Source: a virus
Length of the DNA: 31,524 nt
IMG/VR virus record: IMGVR_UViG_3300009537_000104
Span: 1 to 31,524 of that record
Direction: 5' to 3' (one strand)
Shown: one piece after another, positions 16,141 to 25,500 of the stretch
Numbering within the stretch: the stretch's first letter is position 1
Layout: each line of letters opens with the position of its first letter
The notes under the pieces: generated by a model
The model's input: the letters and a program-made list of their open reading frames with translations, nothing else
The model's database searches: none
What the model was told of the DNA's origin: nothing
Position numbers and translations under genes: made by a program

Positions 16141-16410
16141 ATGAATAAAAATAGTAGCCTCTTAGAAGGTACAGATGGTAAGGGAAATAAAAGCCCGTTT
16201 CCGTGCAGCGATTTCAGATGGGAATGCTCAAGCTGCCGGTGCTTGCTAGGATTTATGGATAATAATTGCGAAACTGTAAGAATCAAACATCGTGATCTGT
16301 ACATTGAGGCGACAGGGGGTAAATTGACAGTAACCTGCCGCAGATGCGCTAAGAAAAACACTTTGCAACAAGAGTCAGATTGGGCTCAGGAGGTGAATAA
16401 TGTCATATAA
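16141..16410 (+). CDS. zinc-ribbon protein related to Mu Com-like phage proteins
   Basis: The 89-residue product carries CSSC (about residues 29-32) and CRRC (about 66-69) separated by 'VRIKHRDLYIEATGGKLTVT'. This is a zinc ribbon with the 'I+.RDLYI...G.v.v.C..C...N' signature of Com-like phage proteins. Mu Com regulates translation of mom; most homologues are uncharacterised. Its end overlaps the tail-tube start (ATG at 16400), so it could tune tail-tube translation. That is inference. Confidence 0.65.
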   Translation: MNKNSSLLEGTDGKGNKSPFPCSDFRWECSSCRCLLGFMDNNCETVRIKHRDLYIEATGGKLTVTCRRCAKKNTLQQESDWAQEVNNVI

Positions 16411-16945
16411 TTTACCGAGTTATGATACTAATAAATTTTCTATCGGGCCTGGGATTTTATATATGGGCCCTGAGGGTTCAGAGCCTACAGTGGATGTAGG
16501 CGCTGTGCGATCTGGCATGACGCTGGTTACTACGCGCGAGAAAGTTGATATAATGCAGGGTATACCTCGTACCTTGGTAGAAACTTTCACTGTTCAAGAA
16601 ACCGGCACACTGACTATTAACGGCCTTGAATGGAATCTCAATAACATAGCATATGCGCTTGGTGCAGGGTCAGTATATAGTGACGCATCCAACAACATAT
16701 TTGATTTCGGAGGCGAATTGACTTTCAAGAAAGTAGCCTTGAAGTTCGTTCACACAAAACCGAACGGCAAGACAATTACATGGAAATTATGGAAAGCCCG
16801 CGGCGCGGGAGAATTCACGCTCACATTTGGTGATGACCCTCATGAGATACCTTATGTGTTCGATTTGTTAGTGGCAACTACAGATTGGAACGCTGCCCCT
16901 CTCGCTGTCGGAAAACAGCTTTATAGAATACTGGAACAAAAATAA
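16400..16945 (+). CDS. major tail tube protein
   Basis: The 181-residue product is beta-rich. It opens with 'FSIGPGILYMGPEGSEPTVDVGAVRSGMTL' and continues 'REKVDIMQGIPRTLVETFTVQETGTLTINGLEW', features common in siphophage tube proteins of this tail type. It precedes the frameshifted chaperone pair and the tape measure, the canonical place. AGGAGGTG lies upstream within the zinc-ribbon gene. It polymerises around the tape measure to form the tail tube. Confidence 0.75.
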   Translation: MSYNLPSYDTNKFSIGPGILYMGPEGSEPTVDVGAVRSGMTLVTTREKVDIMQGIPRTLVETFTVQETGTLTINGLEWNLNNIAYALGAGSVYSDASNNIFDFGGELTFKKVALKFVHTKPNGKTITWKLWKARGAGEFTLTFGDDPHEIPYVFDLLVATTDWNAAPLAVGKQLYRILEQK

Positions 16946-16974
16946 CATCGTTGATTTAGAGGAGCTAGACTCTC

Positions 16975-17373
16975 ATGCAAGTCAATTTGGACGTCGTCGA
17001 GAAAGTACTTTCTCTGGAGGGGGAAGAGGTAATAATCCCTATCCGAATAAGCTGGAAGACCGAGCAGGCTGTGTTAGCGAAGATACATGGCCTGACAGAT
17101 CGTATACCGGGTCTAATCCAATTCGTAAAAGATGCTGTGCGGGACCCCGCGGCGGTTGATTCGGGTTGTGTAGTAGATATGCTGCCCGAGATTTTAAACC
17201 ACGCACCAGAATGTATAACTAGCATTGTAGCGATATTACTGTGTAAGGATGAGCAGTGGGTAAATAACAGTTTAGATAGTGAGTTGATAATTAAAATACT
17301 CACCCCTTTTTTGTCCTCTATATCCCAACGCTTGATTGGCAAGAGGGGGGTAGGGAAAGCGGGAAAGGCGTAA
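16975..17373 (+). CDS. tail assembly chaperone (G-type)
   Basis: The 132-residue protein starts 9 bases after AGAGGAGC. It is mixed helical and acidic, with 'EVIIPIRISWKTEQAVLAKIHG' and 'LTPFLSSISQRLIGKRGVGKAGKA' at the end. It sits between tail tube and tape measure. The coding sequence ends just after a lambda-type slippery heptamer, and the -1 frame continues open for another 73 codons. The two together form the G/GT pair that recruits tube protein to the tape measure. Confidence 0.72.
   Translation: MQVNLDVVEKVLSLEGEEVIIPIRISWKTEQAVLAKIHGLTDRIPGLIQFVKDAVRDPAAVDSGCVVDMLPEILNHAPECITSIVAILLCKDEQWVNNSLDSELIIKILTPFLSSISQRLIGKRGVGKAGKA
17361..17367 (+). promoter_or_regulatory. programmed -1 frameshift site GGGAAAG
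   Basis: G GGA AAG is in the correct phase (codons GGA AAG GCG TAA) and is the same heptamer as the lambda G-T site. It lies one codon before the zero-frame stop. The -1 frame is blocked by a TGA further upstream (in 'gcttgattgg'), so the shift must occur in this short interval. A second GGGAAAG at 17353-17359 is out of phase. Tandem GGA/AAG to GGG/AAA re-pairing is favourable. Confidence 0.75.
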
Positions 17374-17588
17374 CAGAGTTTGAGTATATCCTTTTCTTCT
17401 GCGACCGGTTTGGTTGGACAATAGATGAGGTTAAAGCGCATTCTAGACTTGAACTAAATAGCTTATTAGAGGTTTTGGAAAAGAGGCAGAGGCGTGCAGA
17501 TGTTAATAATTCATCGGCGCATGATTCTGTTGTTGAATATAATATAGAAAAGTTACGAAGAATGAAACGTGGTGCATCCCCGTCATGA
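17367..17588 (+). CDS. T-extension of the tail assembly chaperone (-1 frame)
   Basis: This is the -1-frame continuation of the chaperone gene. After the shift it adds 73 residues (GVTEFEYILFFCDRFGWTID... ending MKRGASPS) to 131 residues of G, giving a GT fusion of about 204 residues. The segment 'FEYILFFCDRFGWTIDEV' resembles the T domain of other siphophages ('..Y.l..l...fGw...ev'). No independent start or ribosome site is seen. The T domain normally binds the tube subunit and the G part the tape measure. Confidence 0.68.
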   Translation, partial: GVTEFEYILFFCDRFGWTIDEVKAHSRLELNSLLEVLEKRQRRADVNNSSAHDSVVEYNIEKLRRMKRGASPS

Positions 17589-17621
17589 ATAAGCCTCCCT
17601 GTCACATTAGGGAGGCTTATT
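17588..17621 (+). terminator. 13-bp perfect hairpin before the tape-measure gene
   Basis: AATAAGCCTCCCT (17588-17600) and AGGGAGGCTTATT (17609-17621) pair perfectly around an 8-base loop. It starts at the last base of the T stop and ends 15 bases before the tape-measure ATG. Only a few T residues follow, so full termination is unlikely. It may act as a partial terminator or an mRNA-stability hairpin that sets tail-protein ratios. Confidence 0.5.
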
Positions 17622-17636
17622 TGCTATAGGTGGTAA

Positions 17637-20618
17637 ATGGCAGCATCAGATTTATTAGTTAGATTGTCGGTAGACTTATCTAGATTCACAGATGGCTTTA
17701 AGAAAGCTGCTGAAGAAATTCGTGTTCTGTCCTCGCGGGCTGTGCAGTTTTCAAAGGACAATAGCGAACTATTTCGAAATGCGGGGCTGGCTGTATCTGC
17801 ATTTGCCGCTACAGCGGGTTTAGCTCTGAAGAAAGCGACAGGAGTTACTCTCGAATATGAAGCGCAAATGGCTAGAGTGGCCACGATGCTTAGAGACGAT
17901 GTAAATACTCCTGTAAACGAAGTGGCGCAAAATATGCAACGCTTCAATTCGGAGCTAAAAGATATGGCTGTACGTTTCGGTCAGTCTACAGAAACACTTG
18001 CGGATGGTTTATACGATACATTGTCCGCGGGACACAGTGCCGAGAGCGGCCTTAAACTTGTGAATGCCGCCGCACAAGTCGCCGCGGGGCAGTTTGCACA
18101 AACAAAAGACGTTGTGGGCGCGATGTTAACGGCGCTTAAAGCCTATGGCGATGGGGCAACGGATGCTGCGCTAGTATCAGATATGTTGTCGAACACAGTG
18201 TACTATGCGCGTACAACAATGGGGGAGATGTCCGCATCGATAGGGCGGGTAATCCCGATAGGAAAGCAGTTGGGCATCCCGCTGAACGATTTGCTTGCTA
18301 TTTTCGCCGAATTGACTCTGTCTTTAGGCAGCACGGACATGGCGGTAACATCGCTAGGAGCGGTGCTGAATTCCTTCACTAGTCCGACTAAAGAAGCTAG
18401 AGAAGCATTCGCAAGTATAACAGAGAAGGCCGTCGGTTTTAGAGCGGAATTGGACATAAATACAATTAAACAGTTAGGCTTTCAAAACGCTCTGAAGCTA
18501 ATAAGTCAGGCAGGAACCGAAGCGGCGAGCGGAATATTCAGTGAGCAGCGCGCTATACGAGCGTTAGATGTTATCGTATCAAAGCATAACGATACGATTG
18601 ACAAAAGCACACATATCCTAAATGATCGAAACACGTCGCAGGAGTTATTTAACATGACGCAAGAATCGGCGTCTTTTAAGATCAAGCAGACCGAGCAGAG
18701 TATCAAAGTAGCTCTAATCGACACCTTTCAAAATTCTCTCCCTATAATCAAATTATTTTCGGAAACAATTGGTGGTATAGCACGTATAGTTTCTGCCATG
18801 CCTACGCCCCTTAAAAAAGCAGTGGGCGCTTTATCACTGTTGACTGTCGGGTTAGCTTCTGTAGCAGGGCCCACGCTGCTACTGATTTCGCAGTGGCATA
18901 GATTGGCGGCAACATTTAGCGGTCTGGCGAGCGTGACCCCTCAAGTTGTAAAAAGTTTCGGCGCTCTTGCTGCAAAAGGAGCGGCACTATTCGCAGCGTT
19001 TGAGATCGGTTGGACAATAGGAGAACTTTTGCGATCTACATTTAAAGGGATCGATGAGGCGGCGCAGAAAGCGATTGGAAGTATCGCTCGATTTGCAGGG
19101 ATAGACCTTTCCAAATCAGAGGCTAATACAGAGGGTCTAGCCAGAAAACTCGACGAAGTTAATAAAAAATATGGGATTCAAGCCGCGTCGCTTCAAGAGG
19201 CATTGACAATTATCAAAGAGCGGAATAAAGCCGCTGCTGCGGGGAGTGATAAAGAGATAAAAAGTATCGACGCTGCCAGCAAGGCACTGTCTAAAGAAGA
19301 AGAATTACGGCAAAAAATTCTAAGCCTTAAACCTTTTGTGGGGGATAAAGCTGCTGACGAGGAGAAGCGAAAGCAGGAGGAGATAGCACGGTTACGCCGA
19401 GATATATCAGTAGAGATGCTCGAATTGGCAGGTAGGGAGAAAGAGGCGAAGCTTGAAAATCTCAAAACTGAGTTTGAGGAGCGCAAGCGTCTTCTCGGCG
19501 AAGACGCTTCTTTAACGGCGTGGTATCAGGCAAGCAAACTTAACATAGAGAAAGAGTATGCGGATAAGCAGGCTAAAGACCGTAATGATCAGCTTGTGAA
19601 GGAATTTCAGGATCAGCAAAGCTTATTGAGCCAAGAGACCGCGTTGAGAGACTCTCTTGGCTTTGGATGGGACGGCTATTACGAATGGAAGAAAGAGCGC
19701 CTTCAGGAAGACATGCTTTTGAACGCGGACATTCTGAATGATAGAAAGCTCGCCGAGACTATATACGTCGAGGAGATTAAAGACCTCGATAAAAGCTTGG
19801 CGGACTTCAAAAAAGCTCAATCTGCGGCAGAGGTAGAAGCGTTAAAACAAAAGCTGTCTACAATGACTGAGGCGAATCAGGAGTACTATGATACAGTAAA
19901 CAAGATAGCGTCTATAAGTGAGGAGAATAAAGCTGATATAATCGCACAGAGCGGCCAAAACGCCGTTCAAGGCATGCTGAGCGTAAGTGAGGGAGTTAAA
20001 TCGGGCATTCAGGATATTGCTAATACACAAGTGAATTTGTTTCAGATGTCACAGGATGTCGTTAAGTCCGGTTTCAACCAGACTGTGGACGGTATGTCAG
20101 ACGCGTTATCCGGATTTCTGATGGGAGAAATAAATAGTTTTGAGGATTTCAAACAGGGATTTGACAACTTCGCACGAAGTATGGCAAAATCATTTATACA
20201 AGCCGTATCTCAAATGATTGTGAAATGGATGGTTTTCAAAGCATTGCAGGCAGCCGGAGGTGTTCCTATACCCATGGAAACAGGCGGTTTAATACCAGGT
20301 TTCGCTGCTGGCGGACCTGTATTTGGGGCGAGCGGGCCAGGCGATAATGTAAGGGCGAATTTGAAGGGAGGGGAATTTGTAGTGCGTAAAGGCGCTGTTA
20401 CGAGAGAAACGGCCGGTCAGATCGCGGCGATTAACAAATTCGGTAAACCGATTCAGAACGAAGGTTCGCAGTCAGCTTCTGGAACTATAGTCAACTTTAT
20501 CGATCCTACATTGTTTCAGAATTATATAGCTAAAAATCCGGATGCCATCATCAATACAATAACTGCCGATGCCGCCGGTGCAGGGAAAGTTCGGTCAGGT
20601 TTACGGAGGACTCTCTAA
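17637..20618 (+). CDS. tape measure protein (TP901 type)
   Basis: The 993-residue protein has the TP901/PhageMin_Tail organisation. Residues 1-60 are amphipathic ('LLVRLSVDLSRFTDGFKKAA'), and residues about 80-300 include 'YEAQMARVATMLRD', 'TLADGLYDTLSAGHSA' and 'MGEMSASIGRVIPIGKQLGI'. Hydrophobic membrane-like segments lie near residues 385-425 and 440-460, followed by a long coiled coil (about 510-800). The Gly-rich C-terminus 'GGLIPGFAAGGPVFGASGPGD' with 'VRANLKGGEFVVRKGAV' is diagnostic. At about 0.15 nm per residue the tail would be near 150 nm. Confidence 0.88.
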   Translation: MAASDLLVRLSVDLSRFTDGFKKAAEEIRVLSSRAVQFSKDNSELFRNAGLAVSAFAATAGLALKKATGVTLEYEAQMARVATMLRDDVNTPVNEVAQNMQRFNSELKDMAVRFGQSTETLADGLYDTLSAGHSAESGLKLVNAAAQVAAGQFAQTKDVVGAMLTALKAYGDGATDAALVSDMLSNTVYYARTTMGEMSASIGRVIPIGKQLGIPLNDLLAIFAELTLSLGSTDMAVTSLGAVLNSFTSPTKEAREAFASITEKAVGFRAELDINTIKQLGFQNALKLISQAGTEAASGIFSEQRAIRALDVIVSKHNDTIDKSTHILNDRNTSQELFNMTQESASFKIKQTEQSIKVALIDTFQNSLPIIKLFSETIGGIARIVSAMPTPLKKAVGALSLLTVGLASVAGPTLLLISQWHRLAATFSGLASVTPQVVKSFGALAAKGAALFAAFEIGWTIGELLRSTFKGIDEAAQKAIGSIARFAGIDLSKSEANTEGLARKLDEVNKKYGIQAASLQEALTIIKERNKAAAAGSDKEIKSIDAASKALSKEEELRQKILSLKPFVGDKAADEEKRKQEEIARLRRDISVEMLELAGREKEAKLENLKTEFEERKRLLGEDASLTAWYQASKLNIEKEYADKQAKDRNDQLVKEFQDQQSLLSQETALRDSLGFGWDGYYEWKKERLQEDMLLNADILNDRKLAETIYVEEIKDLDKSLADFKKAQSAAEVEALKQKLSTMTEANQEYYDTVNKIASISEENKADIIAQSGQNAVQGMLSVSEGVKSGIQDIANTQVNLFQMSQDVVKSGFNQTVDGMSDALSGFLMGEINSFEDFKQGFDNFARSMAKSFIQAVSQMIVKWMVFKALQAAGGVPIPMETGGLIPGFAAGGPVFGASGPGDNVRANLKGGEFVVRKGAVTRETAGQIAAINKFGKPIQNEGSQSASGTIVNFIDPTLFQNYIAKNPDAIINTITADAAGAGKVRSGLRRTL

Positions 20619-20619
20619 C

Positions 20620-21210
20620 ATGGGTGCCACAGACATTTTCATATGGGAGCCCGATTATACAGAAATAAATTCTGGAATAACGCATAGAACCCTAGTTACC
20701 ACGTTCGAGTCAGGTAAAGAGCAGCGGCGAGCAAAGTGGGCGAGGCCGAAATATACAGCGAATTTAAAGTTTCAAAGGTATTTGTCCTCTCGTGGGGTGA
20801 TTGGTGACATATGGAATTTTGTTAAGAATATGCAGGGCAAGTACGATTATTTCTGGCTCCCGTCATTTAAGCACGACACGAAACTGACACAGAACTATTC
20901 CGGCGGTACTACACTTTACGCGGAGAAGAAGGATCGTTTCTCTGCTACAGCAGGGGCACACGGAAATTATATATATATAACAGACGGTACAAATCACGAG
21001 GTAAAGCAAGTCAGTTCATTAGCGAGTTCTCCCGATCGCATAATCCTTACAGGAGCGCTATCTTACTCATACACAATTGCCAGCGCCAAGGGGCAGGTCG
21101 TTTGGGTACAAATAGCATATAAGGTACGCTTATCCGCCGATGACTATTCCGAGGATAACACCGCGGATATGGTGTACGGATCGGGAATAACATTCGTTGA
21201 GGTGTTTTAA
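20620..21210 (+). CDS. distal tail protein (DUF2460-like)
   Basis: The ATG at 20620 is chosen because GGAGGA lies 9 bases upstream; an in-frame ATG at 20569 lies within the tape-measure gene. The product has 196 residues. 'ITHRTLVTTFESGKEQRRAKW' and 'FVKNMQGKYDYFWLPSF' match the DUF2460/GTA distal-tail pattern. The second half is a beta domain. It caps the tube below the tape measure and connects to the hub. Confidence 0.72.
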   Translation: MGATDIFIWEPDYTEINSGITHRTLVTTFESGKEQRRAKWARPKYTANLKFQRYLSSRGVIGDIWNFVKNMQGKYDYFWLPSFKHDTKLTQNYSGGTTLYAEKKDRFSATAGAHGNYIYITDGTNHEVKQVSSLASSPDRIILTGALSYSYTIASAKGQVVWVQIAYKVRLSADDYSEDNTADMVYGSGITFVEVF

Positions 21211-22047
21211 ATGTCTCGTACTATACCCGCAGCACTCGTAAGTGTACTATCATCTGAGCAGAATATTCCTGTCGAACTCTATGAGGTTTATCTTGAGGGT
21301 ATCACTTATTATTATGCAAATGCGGAACAGAATATAACATTTGGATCGCAGACATATACTGCTTTAGGCATCAGCCGCACACGTGTAAGCACATCAATAG
21401 ATTCTAAAGTAGACGAGATCAGCGTGCAGCTTGATAATGTAGATAAAAGCTTCTCCCAGTTGATACAATCTAAATCTCTCCCAGGAAAAAGAATTGTTAT
21501 TAAGAAGGTATTTAGGGGTTATCTCGGCAGTGCGGACAATTACATTGTTACTTTCGACGGGAAAGCGGATTCGATAGCGATTGATCAAGATAGAGTACTG
21601 GTTAGAATCGTTAGCTCTTTGGATGCTATAACGAAGCGTTATCCAGGTAGAACATTTAAACAAACGTGTAACTACAAATTGGGCGATACGTGGTGTACTG
21701 TAAATCGGGAGTCAGCGGCAAATAAAGGTACAGGGACGGCCACATCTGGAACTGTTACTACACTTGTGGATACCGTGAATTTGAATCAAGCAGACGATTA
21801 CTGGAACAACGGATTTGTGAAGGTTACGGGCGGAACCAATAGCGGATTGTCTCGCCCGATTTTGGATTTCGTTCAATCGTCAAAGACAGTCACATTTAGA
21901 ATCGGATTCCCCGTGGCAATTGATAATACATCTCAATACACGATCTATAGAGGTTGCGATAAGACACAATCGGATTGTGTAAATAAATTCAGCAATTGGG
22001 CAAACTATGGCGGATTCGTTAATATCCCTGAGCAACCTTTCATTTAG
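21211..22047 (+). CDS. tail tip protein (DUF2163 / BR0599-like)
   Basis: The 278-residue protein starts 'IPAALVSVLSSEQNIPVELYEV', then 'YANAEQNITFGSQTYTALGI' and 'RTRVSTSIDSKVDEISVQLDN', all typical of this family. Residues about 150-170 have 'TCNYKLGDTWCTV'. The end 'CDKTQSDCVNKFSNWANYGGF' is the conserved Cys-pair motif of BR0599-type proteins, which bind an iron-sulfur cluster in the GTA homologue. The four cysteines are present here. It belongs to the GTA-like tail tip with its neighbours. Confidence 0.75.
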   Translation: MSRTIPAALVSVLSSEQNIPVELYEVYLEGITYYYANAEQNITFGSQTYTALGISRTRVSTSIDSKVDEISVQLDNVDKSFSQLIQSKSLPGKRIVIKKVFRGYLGSADNYIVTFDGKADSIAIDQDRVLVRIVSSLDAITKRYPGRTFKQTCNYKLGDTWCTVNRESAANKGTGTATSGTVTTLVDTVNLNQADDYWNNGFVKVTGGTNSGLSRPILDFVQSSKTVTFRIGFPVAIDNTSQYTIYRGCDKTQSDCVNKFSNWANYGGFVNIPEQPFI

Positions 22048-22516
22048 CTCCCTTGATCGTTTTAGCCGAGCGCTCAATTGTGAGGCTAAACGTTGGATAG
22101 GTGTGCCGTTTAGAAATATGGGGCGCACGCTATTGGGCGTGGACTGTCAAGGTCTTATAATCTCAATGTATAGAAATCTAGGGTACAATATCCCGCATGA
22201 AATTGATGAGGCGTATTCGTATAATTGGCAATTAGGCAACCCTAGGAAATGCGAGTCTGTGTTGAACACCTATTGCGTATTGACGACTCATGACGCTAAA
22301 ACCGCAGGGGACATATGCGCGTTTAGAATTAATCACGAGAATGTAAATCACTTAGGCGTGTGGATTTCACGTGTTGAATTTATACACTCCTACGCAGGAG
22401 GAAAATTCGAAGTGTTAATTTCTGATCTCACTAAGCATTTCTGGGCGTCAACATATTCAGAAACTTATAGACTTAAATTTATGGTTGAGGAGCATAAGAG
22501 ATGGGCGGCGGAGTGA
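22007..22516 (+). CDS. NlpC/P60 peptidoglycan hydrolase of the tail tip
   Basis: The 169-residue protein has the NlpC/P60 order: 'WIGVPFRNMGRTLLGVDCQGL' with catalytic Cys47, 'NVNHLGVWI' with His115, and a probable third residue His127 in 'EFIHSY'. Such tail-tip hydrolases open the peptidoglycan during DNA entry. The 5' 41 bases overlap the upstream gene and no clear ribosome site precedes the ATG, so the true start may lie slightly downstream at a non-ATG codon. The 3' end overlaps the hub start by 16 bases. Confidence 0.8.
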   Translation: MADSLISLSNLSFSSLDRFSRALNCEAKRWIGVPFRNMGRTLLGVDCQGLIISMYRNLGYNIPHEIDEAYSYNWQLGNPRKCESVLNTYCVLTTHDAKTAGDICAFRINHENVNHLGVWISRVEFIHSYAGGKFEVLISDLTKHFWASTYSETYRLKFMVEEHKRWAAE

Positions 22517-25500
22517 CAGTAGGACAAGCGGCAGGCGCTGTTGTAGGCGGCGTTGTCGGCTTTTTCGCCGGAGGTCCTGCAGGGGCTCTGTACGGAGCGT
22601 CATTGGGCTACGGTATAGGCGGCATGATTGATCCGCCTAAAACACCCGGCCAGGATATTGATACACAAGATTTAAGCTTCAATACTTTTCAGCGCAATCT
22701 TCCTGTGCCTATTGTATATGGTAGGAATAAGGTTCCTGGAAACATTATATGGATAGGTAACACACGATCTAAAACGCATAAGGAAAGCGGCGGGGGAAAG
22801 GGCGGCGGTGGAGGTGGTGCATCTAAGTGGGTTGAATATTTCGCTGATTTTGCTGTTGGTATCGCAGAAGGTGAGATAGTAGATATTGTAAATGTATACG
22901 TCGATGACGCTGATGTTACAGCTAATGAGGGGGATAGTTGGGTCGGCTATGTAGGATCAACTACTCAAGTTGTCAACTCAAATGTGCAATCCGCTATTCC
23001 TACAAATCCCCCTTTGTGGAGAAATACAGCGTATTTGCTCTTTACGGGGTCTCTGGGTCAAATGAATAGACTTCCGACGTTGTCTGCAATTATACATGGC
23101 ATTGATTCGGAAATAGTAGGGGATGTTTCTATCGGCGGAAGTTGGGAGGATTACTTAGCAACGCCATATACAGGCACTGAAAGTCACTTTTACCCAAATC
23201 CGAATGCCGACGGCACAGAACTACTTGCTGTATGGTTCAACCGAACTAGCCAATGGACTAAATATTATAAGTGGACGAAGGCGAGTCAGCAGTGGACGTA
23301 TCTGGGGCAGAGAAACGGTTTTAGTGTTCTGAATGAGATGGACGGACGTAATCTGTGTAGGGCGATATACTGGAAAGGCCAGTGGTGGCACGGCTCCTTC
23401 AGAGACAGCCCATTTTATTGCTTTTTGACATACACAAGTGACTTCATCACGTTTAATGATTATAGTACGCCGTCTTTGCAATACACCAAAATCCAATTTG
23501 TAGCGCCCTCATTAAACGATAGCACGCTTTTCTTCGGGGGAGGAAACAATTCCACTGCGAAGTGGGAAATATGGGAAACACCATTTCCTGTCAGTCCTAC
23601 CCTTCGTTATCAAACGCCGTCTACCTACACCATGCTCGGGGCGAGCGTTGTAAAATACGATAACAATAATAGCTACAGAATAGTCGTATTCACGAAGACT
23701 GGAAGTAGCTATTACATAGCTATTTCTAACGAGAACGATCCAACAGCATTTACATATTACGATTTTACGTTGTATGGGAGTTTTACACTCGGGGGCGGCG
23801 GATGGACTATTCCTGTCAAGTATACGGAGGAGGACAGATTTTATTTTTGTGCGCTAAACAGCGGCGATTCTGACAAAACATACCTATACGCTTGTACGTT
23901 TGATGGGACGATTACTATTCACACTAAGGTGACAGATACCGTCATTAGTATTTACAAAACAATAGGCGGAATGTTTTCATGGAACGGTTATCTTTGGATA
24001 TCCTCTCATGAATGGGACGCCGCACTTTCACAGTGGAGTCATATATGCGGATATTGGGCGTCTCAAACAGACGAGATGGTGTGGTTAGACACGCCGGTTT
24101 TCACGTATAGATATAGCGGTCTCGGATCGCTGACACACGACGATGAATACCTAAGGTTGATTCAGGCGGATTTCTCGGGGGGCGGCGTCAACAGGGATGT
24201 TAGGCTAAGTGTCGGTCCTCTTGTAATTAATAATTCCCCTCCTACGAGTGTATGGGATTTTTTAACAAATACTCGTTACGGCATGGGCATTCCTGAAGAG
24301 AAGCTTGATATAGACTCATTTATCGCTGCGCATAATTATTGTATTGAAGAAATATCGGCAGGGGATTTAAGATACACTCTAGATATCGTTCTTGGCTCTT
24401 CCAAATCTGCTCTTGACCATCTTGTTATGATGCTGCAATCCTTCGGAGGGTTTTTGGTATGGTCTGAAGGCGTCATAAAACTTAAGGTGGAGAAATCCGA
24501 ATCAAGTACTGCATCTTTAACTGAAGATACGATAATAGCGGACTCTTTTCAATACACAGTACCCTCTTTAAAAGACGTCCCCAATCGTGTTAATGTTGAC
24601 TTTCGAGATCGTGAAGACGATTTCCGTCATAGGATATTAACTGCAAATGACGAGTATAACCAAGACGACACATCAGAAATACGGTCATTAGATGTGCAGT
24701 TACACGGCGTAACTCGCGAGACTCAAGCTGCCCGACTTGCGCAATTCTATTTAGACAGCGCTATTTCAAATCAGATTATATTGATCTTCAGGGTAAGCAT
24801 ACAAAATATAGCGTTTGAGGTGGGCGATGTAATTGACATTACACATTCTCTTCCTGGATGGACGGGAAAGCTCTTCCGCATAATGGAGATATCAGAGGAA
24901 GAGAATGATGAGATGCTCGTAACATGCAGGGAGTATAACGCAAATATCTATCATGATGAGCCAGCAGCGTCACAAGGAAACACAGACTCCTATATACCCT
25001 CCTCATTCGCACCGCCTGAACATGTGGTGCATTTGGACGCGTATGAAAAACCGGAGGCCCCTGAAATTCGAGTGACATTCTCTTTGCCTACTAACCCTGG
25101 GTGGTGGGCGGCGGCTCAGATATATAAGAGCGTAGGGGATAATTTGAATTATGAGCATGTTGGCGATTCACTTGATATATCAGATGCTGGATTGGTTGAG
25201 TCGTCTATTACGGCTACAGCGTCAATTTTATACGTCAAAAGTATATATGGATCATTTCCCGCGAGCGGCACATTAATTGTAGATGATGAGGAGATGGCGT
25301 ACAGCACTTTCACTGACGATGGGGATGGGACGGGCTATTTTTCGGGGCTTACACGAGGACAGAACAATACGTCTGCTGCACCACATCTTGTCGATGTCGT
25401 CATCACGCTAAAAGCAGGCTCTTTTATTTACGGATTTGATACTGTAAATGAGTTATATCAAAGACTGTACTTTAAGGCAGTCTCTGTATCTCCGCGAGGG

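Noticed and set aside
17310-17320. TTTTTTG slippery site earlier in the chaperone gene
   Set aside because: It is in phase, but a shift to -1 there meets a TGA (in 'gcttgattgg') before the T segment, so it cannot give the fusion.
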